DNA of 64,000 bases from Akkermansia muciniphila (GTDB lineage: Bacteria > Verrucomicrobiota > Verrucomicrobiia > Limisphaerales > UBA9464): positions 82,304 to 146,303 of the forward strand of contig CAMDGV010000001.1 of the NCBI GenBank assembly GCA_945898055.1. The letters are read 5' to 3'. Made by a program: the position numbers and the translations under genes. The first letter of the stretch is position 1; the number at the start of each line of letters is the position of its first letter. Of the stretch, positions 35,741-44,289 are shown in pieces. The notes beneath the pieces were generated by a model. That model was not told the origin of the DNA, ran no database searches, and saw only the letters and a program-made list of their open reading frames with translations.

Positions 35741-37306
35741 TTAAACCTTGAGTTCCGCTGGATCGGCTAGAGTGGCCTCAAGTCCCCACATCGGAATCCG
35801 CACGCGGACAAGCGTGACGCCCGCTTGCGAGACAATCGTCGGTTTGGATCGCACCAAGGCACACAAGTGAAAGACGATGGCCAAGCCGATTCCGAGGCCC
35901 TGTTGAGCGAAGTCGGCGCGGCCAAATTGGCAGAAGGCCGCGATCCCGCAGACCTGTTCAGGGGTGAAAGCGAGGCCCTCATTCTGGACAGTGAGCTCAT
36001 ACTCGGCTGCCGTTAAACGCCGGCCGTTGACTTTGACCGGCGTTCCCTTCGTTGAAAATTTAAAAGCGTTTTCCAATAATTCGAGAACTAAGGTGGAGAC
36101 ATAGCTCGCGGCCATTTGCAGGCCAGCGGGCTCTAATTGGAGGGAAAAGTCGCCCGTACGATCCTGCTCGGAAGCAAGGTTACGGCATTTTGCGCTCGTC
36201 GCGGAGGTCCAAGCGGTGGCGGGATTTGCCTGAAAATGCGCCGTCACTTTCGCGGGTTGGGTGATGATTTCGACCCACATGGTAAGCAGTTGAATTTGTT
36301 TATGCAGGCGGCGAGTCGAGTCACCAATGCGCCCGCAGGATTCGAGCACTGTATGTGACGACAGGGTCGGTTGGCCGCGAGCATCTGCCGCCAGCAAGTC
36401 AACAAAGCAGCTAATCCCGCAGAGTGGCGTGCGGAGTTCATGCGGCAAGGACTCGGCAATTTGCAGACGCAGTTGGGTAAATTGAGCTAAATGGCGGCGG
36501 GAATTTTTCAGTTGGCACGAGATCGCCTCGCGGAGGTCTTTCAACGTGAAAGGTTTGGTCAAATAATCATTAGCTCCGGTGCTCATCCCGGTGCGCACAT
36601 CAGATTTGTCGGCCCGCGCGCTGATGAAAATGAGCGGTATAGCCTGTAGATGCTGGTGCGTCTGAGTGTGGGCCAGCAGGAGGTAACCATCGCCCTGCGC
36701 CATCATAATATCCGACAAAATTAAATCCGGCAGTTCCTCGGTGTTGGTGAGATATTGGACTGCTTCATCCCCGCCACTGGCACAATCAACCACATAGCCA
36801 TCGAGGATTAGCAAATCGGCCGTGGTTTCACGAATCGCTTCATCATCCTCAACGAGCAGAATGCGAGCTACGGGTTTGGTCTTATTAGTCATAAGAAATT
36901 GGTTTTTGGACGTGGAAGGAAGGAGGCGTTCAGTCTGCTTACGAGTGAGTTCATCAAGACGCACCGGCGGCCCCGATTCGTCGCGACTGGGAAAGTAGTT
37001 CGTAAAGAAGCGACAACTGAGTTCAGTGATGCCATTGCGTCGATAAAAAGTAGCTTGGATCTGACCGCTAACCGCATGGTGGATCGACAAACAGAGTTGC
37101 CAGTCTTGCTCCAATCTCTGCTGTTGAGTCTCGTTTAGAAGGGACAGAGACATCGCATTACACTCTTGCTGGGAGAGGTCGTCTTGATCGGCGAGAATAA
37201 TTTCACCAGCCACATGAAATGCCGGTGGAGACCCCGCCATCAACTGGAGATCAGAAGCTCCCAATTCAGCGGCGCAGGCAAGGAGTCCATTCAACCTTGA
37301 GTTCAT
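35741..37306 (-). CDS. PilT-type N-terminal domain fused to receiver and histidine kinase
   Basis: A 521-residue cytoplasmic protein with no membrane helix. Residues 1-105 resemble the N-terminal domain of the pilus retraction ATPase PilT (LLACAAELGASDLQLMAGSPP, then VAGEI, then LSIHHAVSGQIQATFYRR), but the ATPase core is absent. Residues 147-262 form a receiver with VEDDE, phosphoacceptor Asp199 in DLILSDIMM and Lys251 in TKPF. HisKA follows with SLPHELRTP (His289), then an ATPase with ELLENAFKFS (Asn413) and GLGIGLAIV (470-478). The architecture suggests a sensor that reports on pilus-like or self-assembly state. The PilT-N call is from motifs only. Confidence 0.78.
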   Translation of the reverse strand: MNSRLNGLLACAAELGASDLQLMAGSPPAFHVAGEIILADQDDLSQQECNAMSLSLLNETQQQRLEQDWQLCLSIHHAVSGQIQATFYRRNGITELSCRFFTNYFPSRDESGPPVRLDELTRKQTERLLPSTSKNQFLMTNKTKPVARILLVEDDEAIRETTADLLILDGYVVDCASGGDEAVQYLTNTEELPDLILSDIMMAQGDGYLLLAHTQTHQHLQAIPLIFISARADKSDVRTGMSTGANDYLTKPFTLKDLREAISCQLKNSRRHLAQFTQLRLQIAESLPHELRTPLCGISCFVDLLAADARGQPTLSSHTVLESCGRIGDSTRRLHKQIQLLTMWVEIITQPAKVTAHFQANPATAWTSATSAKCRNLASEQDRTGDFSLQLEPAGLQMAASYVSTLVLELLENAFKFSTKGTPVKVNGRRLTAAEYELTVQNEGLAFTPEQVCGIAAFCQFGRADFAQQGLGIGLAIVFHLCALVRSKPTIVSQAGVTLVRVRIPMWGLEATLADPAELKV

Positions 37307-37329
37307 AAATTTATTAATCGGGCGGATTT

Positions 37330-37344
37330 AAGCGGCTAGCGCAA
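37330..37344 (-). promoter_or_regulatory. 15-bp element upstream of the PilT-N kinase gene
   Basis: AAGCGGCTAGCGCAA on the plus strand, 23 bp before the kinase start codon. It matches the copy at 35691-35705 at 14 of 15 positions. On the coding strand it reads TTGCGCTAGCCGCTT. The function is unknown. Confidence 0.5.
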
Positions 37345-37371
37345 AATCATTAGATGATTAGCTTATTACAC

Positions 37372-37419
37372 GATTTGATGATTTTATGATTTTATGATTT
37401 TATGATTTTATGATACGAT
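37372..37419. repeat. 8-bp tandem repeat GATTTTAT
   Basis: Four perfect GATTTTAT units (37380-37411) flanked by two degenerate ones (GATTTGAT before, GATACGAT after). Six units in total with no interruption. Such short repeats mutate by slippage, so copy number may vary between strains and tune expression from the adjacent promoters. Confidence 0.85.
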
Positions 37420-37660
37420 GTTTAGAGGCTACTTTACCAACCAAAAATTATGGCTATAAAATTAGCTGATCCATTGATTAAAAAAAGTTTATAATGCGAA
37501 CAACTTTTAAAAATATTTTTTAAATTTTGAATCGAGAATTCGTTTCTCCGGCAGTTCTGGTCGTTCCATTCCCGTTTGAATCCAGCCTCCATCCCGTGGT
37601 GACACGACGATATCAATTCGACTTGTTTAACTTAGTGCCTGAAGCAACGTTTGTAAAAAA

Positions 37661-39331
37661 ATGAATCTTTGCTTTGGTTGCTTTGTAACGGTGCCGGCTT
37701 TGGCTCGTGAAGTTGCGAGAGTCACTCTTCCGCTTTTGCTGCTCGCGGGTACTTCTGTGGCTTTGGGTCAGGGAAAACCATTAGAGGGTGAAATGTCAGG
37801 ATACCTTCTCGTACCTCACGAAAAGGTTCCGGACACTTTCAATGCTGGTTTTTCTCTCTATGTTGCCGCGTGGCCATTGCTGAATAAATACCCCGGCGAC
37901 CGATTTCAGACCGGGCTCTTTGGGACTTGGATGTTTGCCCAATATGCTCAACCGAAGCCGAAGGATCTCTATTCCGATATCGAGGGTGGCTTAGGCTGGT
38001 GGCGAGATACCCGCTTTGCTACTGAGACGCCGAAATTCATTATGGGCGGAGTCACCCTTAATTTTAATGAATGGGCTAATGGACCTGGTGCTGGCAAAAG
38101 TCGGGATTGGGAAAAACCTCTCGGTGTTTATGGGATAGCGCAACTCAGTCCTTGGGTCCTATGGCCTCCCGATGGACTTAACCTCAAGCAAGGAACTTGC
38201 GGTGACCTGTTTGGCTATGGCTATTTGCCACTACCACTGACCGAGTCCAAGACAACCACTGCCGGACAACCGGTGCCAACCGGTGATCAGTCTTGGACTC
38301 TTTTTCTCAACACCGGCAATTTCAAAGGGCCGGTTTCCTTTTTTACTCCTTATTACTGGTCTGGTGTCACCGCCAAAAAAGTTGAGCATGCTGGTAAATT
38401 TCTCGACTCGCGTCCGTCGGAGCCTAATAAGGCCTTACAGATGGAGACTCAGTATGTGCCTAGTTTTCAGGCCGTCGACTCTCAGGGAGTCACTTGGGCG
38501 CGCATTGCTCCAGCCGCGTTTCCCAATAATGCCAAGGGTGACTCGATGCTCGTCCATCAGGTCACCGCCTATGACCGGTCCGCTCTCTGGAATTCGGTAA
38601 AAGCATGGTTTCAAGAGGGCAGTCCGGCCTCTGGCACCGTGGATCAAAAGGGGGCGGCTGTGCATACTTTTACCAGCAAGGGCGGATCTACTTGGCGGAT
38701 TTATTCACCCAAGACTCCCAAAGAAAAGAAAGTGCCGATCGCTTGGAAATCTTTTGCCACTCCTGTCGCTCTCGATGCACATACCTATGGGTATCGTTGG
38801 GACGAAAAATGTGTTACAAAAGCCCAGTCTAAAGACGGGCCATTAGTTATTTTACCCCAATACTTTCGTCTTCGTCAGGAAGGGGAGCAAAAACCGGAAT
38901 GGGTGGTCGTTCAGGAAAAAGAGGTACCCCTTGAGACCGGGCTTTCTCAGGTTGAATTTTATCGTCGAAAAAAAGAGCGACCAGAACCGTATGTCACCCC
39001 AGATGCGCCACAAAGCCCTTGGAAATCGCCCGGACCTGCGGCCGGCCCCTTTCGGGTGAACCTCGGCGATGGCAGCGTTCTTACTTATTATTGGTACCGA
39101 TTTGCTGATCAACCCGCCTTGCTTCACGCAGACCTCTCGAAGAGCGAACGTGAAGTCCTCCAAAAGCGGGTCGAAAAAATTCATAGCCTCTGGACGAAGG
39201 AACGTGAGTATCTCCCGCCTCCCGCCGTTGGTAAACTCGCCAATCTAGATCCAGCGTTACTGGTGGTCCCACCCCGGGGGATGGAGGTAGGTTATGTTCC
39301 AATTGTAACTCGGCAAGCCGCCGGAGACTAG
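37661..39331 (+). CDS. Secreted protein of unknown function
   Basis: A 556-residue protein. Residues 1-36 look like a signal peptide (LPLLLLAGTSVALGQ), so it is exported. The rest is rich in Trp, Tyr, Gly and Pro and mostly beta, with segments such as GYLLVPHEKVPDTFNAGF, LNTGNFKGPVSFFTPYYWSG and VLTYYWYRFADQPALLHADL. I do not recognise the family. No catalytic motif stands out. It starts with ATG at 37661, preceded by an AT-rich region. A short gap separates it from the SurA-like gene, a possible folding partner for exported proteins. Confidence 0.7.
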   Translation: MNLCFGCFVTVPALAREVARVTLPLLLLAGTSVALGQGKPLEGEMSGYLLVPHEKVPDTFNAGFSLYVAAWPLLNKYPGDRFQTGLFGTWMFAQYAQPKPKDLYSDIEGGLGWWRDTRFATETPKFIMGGVTLNFNEWANGPGAGKSRDWEKPLGVYGIAQLSPWVLWPPDGLNLKQGTCGDLFGYGYLPLPLTESKTTTAGQPVPTGDQSWTLFLNTGNFKGPVSFFTPYYWSGVTAKKVEHAGKFLDSRPSEPNKALQMETQYVPSFQAVDSQGVTWARIAPAAFPNNAKGDSMLVHQVTAYDRSALWNSVKAWFQEGSPASGTVDQKGAAVHTFTSKGGSTWRIYSPKTPKEKKVPIAWKSFATPVALDAHTYGYRWDEKCVTKAQSKDGPLVILPQYFRLRQEGEQKPEWVVVQEKEVPLETGLSQVEFYRRKKERPEPYVTPDAPQSPWKSPGPAAGPFRVNLGDGSVLTYYWYRFADQPALLHADLSKSEREVLQKRVEKIHSLWTKEREYLPPPAVGKLANLDPALLVVPPRGMEVGYVPIVTRQAAGD

Positions 39332-39399
39332 GTCTACAGACTTTTGAACTCAAAAGCACTCAAGAGGGTACGCCGATCCGCCTTGAACCCCAGACCCAA

Positions 39400-39546
39400 A
39401 TGTTGCTTCACCTATTTCCCCGAGTGCTCCTGCTGGTTGTCCTTCTTCATCCATTGGTTGCGGAACAACCAGTTTCGGCCTCATCTGAGTCTTCTGCCAC
39501 TGATGTTGCAAAGGTGTTTCATTGTCCGAAATTTAGACGAGGATAA
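39400..39546 (+). CDS. Possible small secreted peptide
   Basis: A 48-residue frame, absent from simple ORF lists because of its size: ATG at 39400, then a strong hydrophobic signal-like segment (LFPRVLLLVVLLHPLVAEQ) and a short Ser/Ala-rich and basic tail with one Cys. Stop TAA at 39544. It lies between the secreted protein and the SurA-like gene. No Shine-Dalgarno is evident, so it may be a chance frame or a gene fragment. Confidence 0.3.
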   Translation: MLLHLFPRVLLLVVLLHPLVAEQPVSASSESSATDVAKVFHCPKFRRG

Positions 39547-39606
39547 AGTGAGAAGAAGTTGAAGCTCGAATTGACCCTTTGGGCTTTGGTTCCTAGTGTC
39601 CTTCGA

Positions 39607-40572
39607 ATGATGAGGGACAATCTGTTTAGGCTAGGAATCTTGTTGGTTCTTTTGAACTGGAGGGCGCTAGGGCAGCAAGATGTTCAGTTCAATTCAATTA
39701 ATGCCATCGTCAATCGGACAGTAATTACCCGAGATCATGTTTTAGGGGTATCACAGCGTGAGATTATGGCTGCGAATCGAATCACCGATAACGATGCTGA
39801 ATTTGTTCTTCGTCGGGCCAAGATTGTGGAAGATCAGTTGGAGCAAATGATTGATCGCCAATTGATTGTCGATGAGTTCCGCGAAAAGGGCTATCGATTC
39901 CCAGATTCGTTGATTGATGACCTAATTAAGGCTCGCATAAAGCAAGAATTTGGCGGGGATCGAGTTGCTTTGACCAAGACATTGCGTGCGCAGAATCGGA
40001 CTTTTGAGGAGTTTAAGAGGGAGATAAACGAAGATTTCATCGTGTCGCAGATGGTGCGTCAGAATATCCAAGAAGAATTGATAATTTCCCCGAAAAAGAT
40101 AGTGGGTTATTATGCGACTAATTTGGCAAAGTTTAAGGTCGGCAACCGAGTGAAACTTCAGATGATTGTGATTGATCGTTCGAGGCATAGCCTTGATGAA
40201 AACCGGCAACTCGCAACCAAGGCATTGGAACGTTTGAAGGCAGGTGAGAACTTTGCAATAGTAGCCAATGAGCTGTCCGATGATGCGCGGCGTTTTAAGG
40301 GAGGTGACCGTGGGTGGGTTGATCTGGCTGGATTGGCTGAGTCTCTCCGTTCGGTGGTATTGAAAATTCCTTTAGGTGAGATAAGTGAGGTTATTGAAAA
40401 TCAGGGGAGTCGTTTTCTTTTGAAGGTAGTGGAAAAACAGGAGGCTGGAATCAAGCCGTTGACTGAGGTGCGACAAGATATTGAGGCATTGCTTAAGGAT
40501 TCTGAGCGGCAGCGACTTAAAAACCACTGGTTAGCTAAACTTCGCAAAAAAGCTTTTGTTCGCTATTTCTGA
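39607..40572 (+). CDS. SurA-like periplasmic peptidylprolyl isomerase/chaperone
   Basis: A 321-residue protein with a signal peptide (MMRDNLFRLGILLVLLNWRALGQQ), an N-terminal SurA-type chaperone domain (INAIVNRTVITRDHV to KYIQNI region) and one parvulin PpiC domain in the C-terminal half (LSDDARRFKGGDRGWVDLAGL, then EVIENQGSRFLLKV). It helps fold outer-membrane proteins in the periplasm. E. coli SurA has two parvulin domains, this one has one. I chose ATG 39607 because it starts the signal peptide; the frame from 39559 uses TTG. It is followed 47 bp later by pdxA, as surA-pdxA are adjacent in many Gram-negatives. Confidence 0.85.
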   Translation: MMRDNLFRLGILLVLLNWRALGQQDVQFNSINAIVNRTVITRDHVLGVSQREIMAANRITDNDAEFVLRRAKIVEDQLEQMIDRQLIVDEFREKGYRFPDSLIDDLIKARIKQEFGGDRVALTKTLRAQNRTFEEFKREINEDFIVSQMVRQNIQEELIISPKKIVGYYATNLAKFKVGNRVKLQMIVIDRSRHSLDENRQLATKALERLKAGENFAIVANELSDDARRFKGGDRGWVDLAGLAESLRSVVLKIPLGEISEVIENQGSRFLLKVVEKQEAGIKPLTEVRQDIEALLKDSERQRLKNHWLAKLRKKAFVRYF

Positions 40573-40619
40573 CCGAGGTAAGCAATGGGTTTAATCGATT
40601 TTTCTAGAGGTATTTCAAA

Positions 40620-41636
40620 ATGATTTTAGGTGTCACCTTGGGCGACAGCACTGGAATTGGACCAGAAGTCGCCTTGCGTGCTGTGGCACGTCGGGTTGGG
40701 GACGATGATGGCGTTGGCTATGTGCTCTTGGGGGATGCAGGGGTGATTCGCCGTCTGTGTGGTTGTTTGGGTTTAGAATCGGAATTACCCCTCTGGAAGG
40801 GGGCGGATTCTGAGGAGGCACGAGTGTATGCGTTGCCGTTAGGAGATGGCATGTTACCAGAAGACTTAGGGCCTGGAGATGCTCAGGCGGCTCGTTTGGC
40901 CCTGCTGGCTTTGGAGGAAGGGGCGCGGCGCTGTTTGAAAGGTGAGTTTGTTGGATTAGTGACGGCGCCAGTGAACAAAGAGGCGATTCTGTCGGCGGGC
41001 ATCTCCTTTGCGGGTCAGACAGAATTTCTTGCCGAAGTGTCCAAGACGCCCCGTTTTGCGATGATGCTTTTGGGGCAGGATGACCGGCAAAGATGGTTGA
41101 GGGTCGCTTTAGCGACAATTCATCTTCCCTTGGTCGGGGTTTCAGCCGCTCTGGATGCGGACCGGATTCTCGAAATTATTGGATTAGCTTCGGAGGCCTG
41201 CACGTTGCTTGGCTTGGAGCGTCGCAGAATAGGGGTGTGTGGTCTAAATCCGCATGCGGGCGAGGGCGGGTATCTTGGTAGAGAAGAAATTGATACTATT
41301 CGACCAGCGGTCGTGCGTGCGGTGGAGGCCGGTTGGAATGTGGTCGGTCCCCTGGCGGCTGACACCCTCTTTCATCAGGTCTTCTGCGGTCGCTACGACG
41401 CCGTGGTGGCGATGTATCATGATCAAGGGTTAGTGCCGCTGAAAATGGTGGCCTTTGCCACAGGTGTAAACTGGACCTTGGGGCTGCCTTTTGTGCGGAC
41501 ATCACCGGATCACGGCACAGCCTACGATATTGCAGGTCGAGGATTGGCAGATCCATCGAGTATGGAAGCGGCGATTCAATTGGCCGTGCAGATAGCCAAG
41601 ACTGGAATTCCCTGTTGGAAACGGTCGTTTACTTGA
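40620..41636 (+). CDS. pdxA: 4-hydroxythreonine-4-phosphate dehydrogenase
   Basis: Catalyses an NAD-dependent step of DXP-dependent pyridoxal 5'-phosphate synthesis. The 338-residue protein has GDSTGIGPEVALRA at the start, VTAPVNKEAI, the metal-binding His residues in IHLPLVGVSA and YHDQGLVPLKM, and DHGTAYDIAGRGLADPSSM near the end. The cofactor site is complete. surA-like gene upstream matches the common surA-pdxA neighbourhood. Confidence 0.94.
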   Translation: MILGVTLGDSTGIGPEVALRAVARRVGDDDGVGYVLLGDAGVIRRLCGCLGLESELPLWKGADSEEARVYALPLGDGMLPEDLGPGDAQAARLALLALEEGARRCLKGEFVGLVTAPVNKEAILSAGISFAGQTEFLAEVSKTPRFAMMLLGQDDRQRWLRVALATIHLPLVGVSAALDADRILEIIGLASEACTLLGLERRRIGVCGLNPHAGEGGYLGREEIDTIRPAVVRAVEAGWNVVGPLAADTLFHQVFCGRYDAVVAMYHDQGLVPLKMVAFATGVNWTLGLPFVRTSPDHGTAYDIAGRGLADPSSMEAAIQLAVQIAKTGIPCWKRSFT

Positions 41637-41684
41637 CCGCTGGACTTGAAGCGAGATTCCTTGGGCCGATCAGGATGGAAATCA

Positions 41685-42203
41685 TCAAGTATGCCGAGGT
41701 TCGATCGCTTTTTTGACTAATTCCAAGAGAAGCTCGGCTTCTCGGGTTGTTTTGGCAGTTTCGAGCAAAGCATCGATGGCTGAGGAACGAGCTTTGGACG
41801 AGAGAGACGCCAATCGACGTATGGCGTCGGCGGAGCGGCTTGCGAGTTCGGTCGGGTTTAATTCGATATAAATTGCGACTTTTTCGATCCCCTTCAGCAG
41901 TGTGGCTGCGCGTTTAAGAGCGGATTGAATGTCTTCGACCGCTTCTTCTTCTTCCTCAGCGTCTTTGGCAGATTCTAAGGTTTCGCAGCCCAGTTCTAAG
42001 TCGTCGAGAAAACCGGTTAATTCGTCGCGAACAGCATCAAAGTCTCGGATAAGAGTCGCTGAAGTTCCCTTTGCGGCGAGCGAATCTCCCAGGTCAATTA
42101 AACTTTTGAGAAGAATATGAAGTGAGGGAAGTGACTTTTGGCTGAGACGACCTGAGGCGAGTTTAAGGAGTGAATCGTAGGCGGACTGGAGTGGTGGAGT
42201 CAT
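41685..42203 (-). CDS. Hypothetical helical protein
   Basis: A 172-residue soluble protein predicted to be mainly helical, with a Glu-rich stretch (DAEEEEEAVEDIQSALKRAATLLKGI) and no Cys- or metal-binding motif. I do not recognise it. ATG start at 42203; 90 bp upstream lies the GNAT-like gene on the same strand. Confidence 0.5.
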   Translation of the reverse strand: MTPPLQSAYDSLLKLASGRLSQKSLPSLHILLKSLIDLGDSLAAKGTSATLIRDFDAVRDELTGFLDDLELGCETLESAKDAEEEEEAVEDIQSALKRAATLLKGIEKVAIYIELNPTELASRSADAIRRLASLSSKARSSAIDALLETAKTTREAELLLELVKKAIEPRHT

Positions 42204-42293
42204 TCGAAGCAGGGGGTCTGGTCAAGGATATCTAAAAAGAATTAAACTTGTCGATTAAGGAGCGGTCAGATTTTGTTTTTGCTGAAAGATTAA

Positions 42294-42920
42294 TTAGCGA
42301 AGTAGGCGGCCGAGAATATTTGTCTTTATAGATGCCCAGAGAAAAATCGAGGTGAGAAGGAGTGCCACACTGAACATCAGAAAGGCAATAGTTCGGAATT
42401 TTTTAATTTTACGTTGAAGTGCTGCATTTTCTTCGGATCGAGTCGCTTGCCAGATCCCCATTTGTTCTTCGGCAAGTGCCTTGGCCCGATCGGTATCGAG
42501 TAATTTGACGAGGGTCCAACCTTCAGTCGCTTGAAGAAAAGAGGGGGACTCGGCCTGTTCTTCCTGAACCGACCTCGCAATGAAACCGCAGGTTCGCCAG
42601 TAGTCAGCATCTTCTTGAGTCCAAATCCGGTGAACACCTTGATTACGGGTCATAATTTGGATTCGTTGCCAAAGAGAGGCGCGTAGGTTGTCAGCGTCGG
42701 TTTCCATCGCCAGGGCCTCTGAGTGGAGGAGGGCATCATCGAACTCAATCATTAGACCAATAGCTGCGAGGAGTTGTTGGTCAGCACCCGGAACAACAAT
42801 AAATTCAGTAATAAAAGACTCCAATTGCTCCCAAGGGAGTCCTGCATTGAGCCATAATCCTTTCAGCGCGGGAATATCTTCGAGCGTGGCACGTCGAGCG
42901 GTTAGGTCGGAAGTTTCCAC
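42294..42920 (-). CDS. GNAT-like domain with C-terminal membrane anchor
   Basis: A 208-residue protein. The N-terminal part opens like a GNAT acetyltransferase (ARRATLEDIPALKGLWLNAGLPWEQLE) and contains a matching DADYWRTCGFIARSVQEEQ segment, but the acetyl-CoA-binding Arg/Gln-x-x-Gly-x-Gly/Ala loop is not visible, so activity is doubtful. A C-terminal hydrophobic helix (FRTIAFLMFSVALLLTSIFLWAS) would anchor it in the membrane. GTG start at 42920, 44 bp after the ftsZ stop, so it may be transcribed with the dcw cluster. Confidence 0.6.
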   Translation of the reverse strand: METSDLTARRATLEDIPALKGLWLNAGLPWEQLESFITEFIVVPGADQQLLAAIGLMIEFDDALLHSEALAMETDADNLRASLWQRIQIMTRNQGVHRIWTQEDADYWRTCGFIARSVQEEQAESPSFLQATEGWTLVKLLDTDRAKALAEEQMGIWQATRSEENAALQRKIKKFRTIAFLMFSVALLLTSIFLWASIKTNILGRLLR

Positions 42921-42964
42921 GATGAGACAAGGAGTAGAGCGGCTTGGAGAGCGCGTGAGAATGG

Positions 42965-44287
42965 TTAGTTTAAAACGAGACCGTGGCGAAGGTAGGTAGG
43001 GACATCGAGATCAATCCCTTTGTGCCGGTTCTTCTCGGTATTGTCGAACCGACCGAGAGGAGCAATATCCAGATTCATGATCATTTGGGAGTCAGGTTTA
43101 CCGCGAGTGATGCGTTTTTTTTGACTTATCAAGACTCGATGACGTTGCTCGACGGAGAGTTCAGGAGCGGTGGGAACCAAGCGAGAATTGGAAAAAGTAG
43201 AGGCGGTAGCCTCGGTGGAATTAAAGATCTCGCCCGTGTCAGTCGAGGGAGTGCGATCGGTAGATTTGGGGTCGGAGGAGGGGGTGTCCAGTCGAGAGTC
43301 GATCTTTGTTGGCGGTTGCAGTGGCGTGTTAAGAGAGGACTGCGGGGAGTGGGCAGCGATGGTGGTGACGTGCAGGTGACCGGTCAGAGACGGATCGGTC
43401 GAGGCGCCGACAATGAAATCAGCTTCGGGACAGGCTGTTTCGAGTTCTTTGATGAGTTGTTCAACTTCACCTATTTGGAGGTCATCGCCACCGGCGATAC
43501 TGATGAGCACCTGACCTGCAGTGGCAAGGGCAGTACCGGTATCAAGGAAGGGATGGTTTAGTAGGAGGTTGACGGCGAGGTGAGCTCGGTCGTTACCGGA
43601 GGCTTGGACAGTAGCGAAAGCACTTTCGCAATGGCGACCACGGAGGAGTCGTTGGACATGAGAAAAGTCGAGTTGAATAAGTCCTGGCGCATTGAGAAGT
43701 CGCCAGAGGCCTTGCAGAGTGTGGACTAAAAAGCTGTTGGTGAATTTGTAGATTTCATGCGGATGTGTCTTGTCATAGTGCATACGTCGGACCCGTTCGT
43801 TTGAAACGGTCAGAACAGCATCGGCTGCGGCTTTGAGTTGTTCGATTGCCTCAGCAGCAAAGGCCAGTCGGCGACGTTCGAAAGCGAGTGGAGTGGTCGC
43901 GATAGCGAGGACAAGAGCGCCAGATTCGCGAGCGATACGGGCGACGACTGGGGCCGCCCCGGAACCAGTGCCACCGCCGAGACCCGCCAAAACGAAGACG
44001 ATCCGCGCTCCAGCAACGAAGTCACGCAGAGCGGGCAAATCTGATTCAGCGCTGAGTCGACCGATATCGGGATCACCGCCAGCGCCGAGGCCGTGGTTAA
44101 TCGAGAAGCCGAGAAGGATATGGCGAGTTAGAGGTGAGTTGCGAAGAGAATCCGGATCGGTATCTGCATGAGCGGTAGGAAACTGAGTTGTGGAAATCTG
44201 GTTGAACTCTGCGAGGATCCGTGCCCCTGCAGTACCGACAGCGATGCAGTGGATAGGAGCTGAGTGGGGAGATTCTGTGGTGTTCAT
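42965..44287 (-). CDS. ftsZ: Divergent cell division protein FtsZ
   Basis: Tubulin-like GTPase of the division ring, last gene of the dcw run. The GTP-binding motif GLGGGTGSGAAPVVA (residues 102-116) is intact. The first nucleotide loop reads AVGTAGARIL instead of the usual GGGGGN pattern, and the T7 loop reads GLIQLDFSHVQ where the canonical form is NVDFADVR: Asp207 remains but the second catalytic Asp is His210. A long Ser/Thr/Pro-rich linker (about 310-400) precedes a C-terminal conserved peptide LDVPTYLRHG. It may need a partner for GTPase activity. It overlaps no gene but follows ftsA after 2 bp. Confidence 0.88.
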   Translation of the reverse strand: MNTTESPHSAPIHCIAVGTAGARILAEFNQISTTQFPTAHADTDPDSLRNSPLTRHILLGFSINHGLGAGGDPDIGRLSAESDLPALRDFVAGARIVFVLAGLGGGTGSGAAPVVARIARESGALVLAIATTPLAFERRRLAFAAEAIEQLKAAADAVLTVSNERVRRMHYDKTHPHEIYKFTNSFLVHTLQGLWRLLNAPGLIQLDFSHVQRLLRGRHCESAFATVQASGNDRAHLAVNLLLNHPFLDTGTALATAGQVLISIAGGDDLQIGEVEQLIKELETACPEADFIVGASTDPSLTGHLHVTTIAAHSPQSSLNTPLQPPTKIDSRLDTPSSDPKSTDRTPSTDTGEIFNSTEATASTFSNSRLVPTAPELSVEQRHRVLISQKKRITRGKPDSQMIMNLDIAPLGRFDNTEKNRHKGIDLDVPTYLRHGLVLN

Positions 44288-44289
44288 AA

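Larger units (their letters stand above)
37307..37660. other. AT-rich intergenic region with tandem repeat
   Basis: A 354-bp AT-rich gap between two divergently oriented genes. It holds the 15-bp element, an AATCAT/ATGATT mini-palindrome, an 8-bp tandem repeat and a TATAAT box at 37490-37495. There is no supported gene. The kinase gene and the secreted-protein gene are both expected to have promoters here. Confidence 0.6.

Noticed and set aside
42983-43561. 192-residue open frame on the plus strand
   Set aside because: It is antisense to ftsZ, whose motifs are clear, and has no recognisable domain. Long antisense frames are expected in this codon usage.
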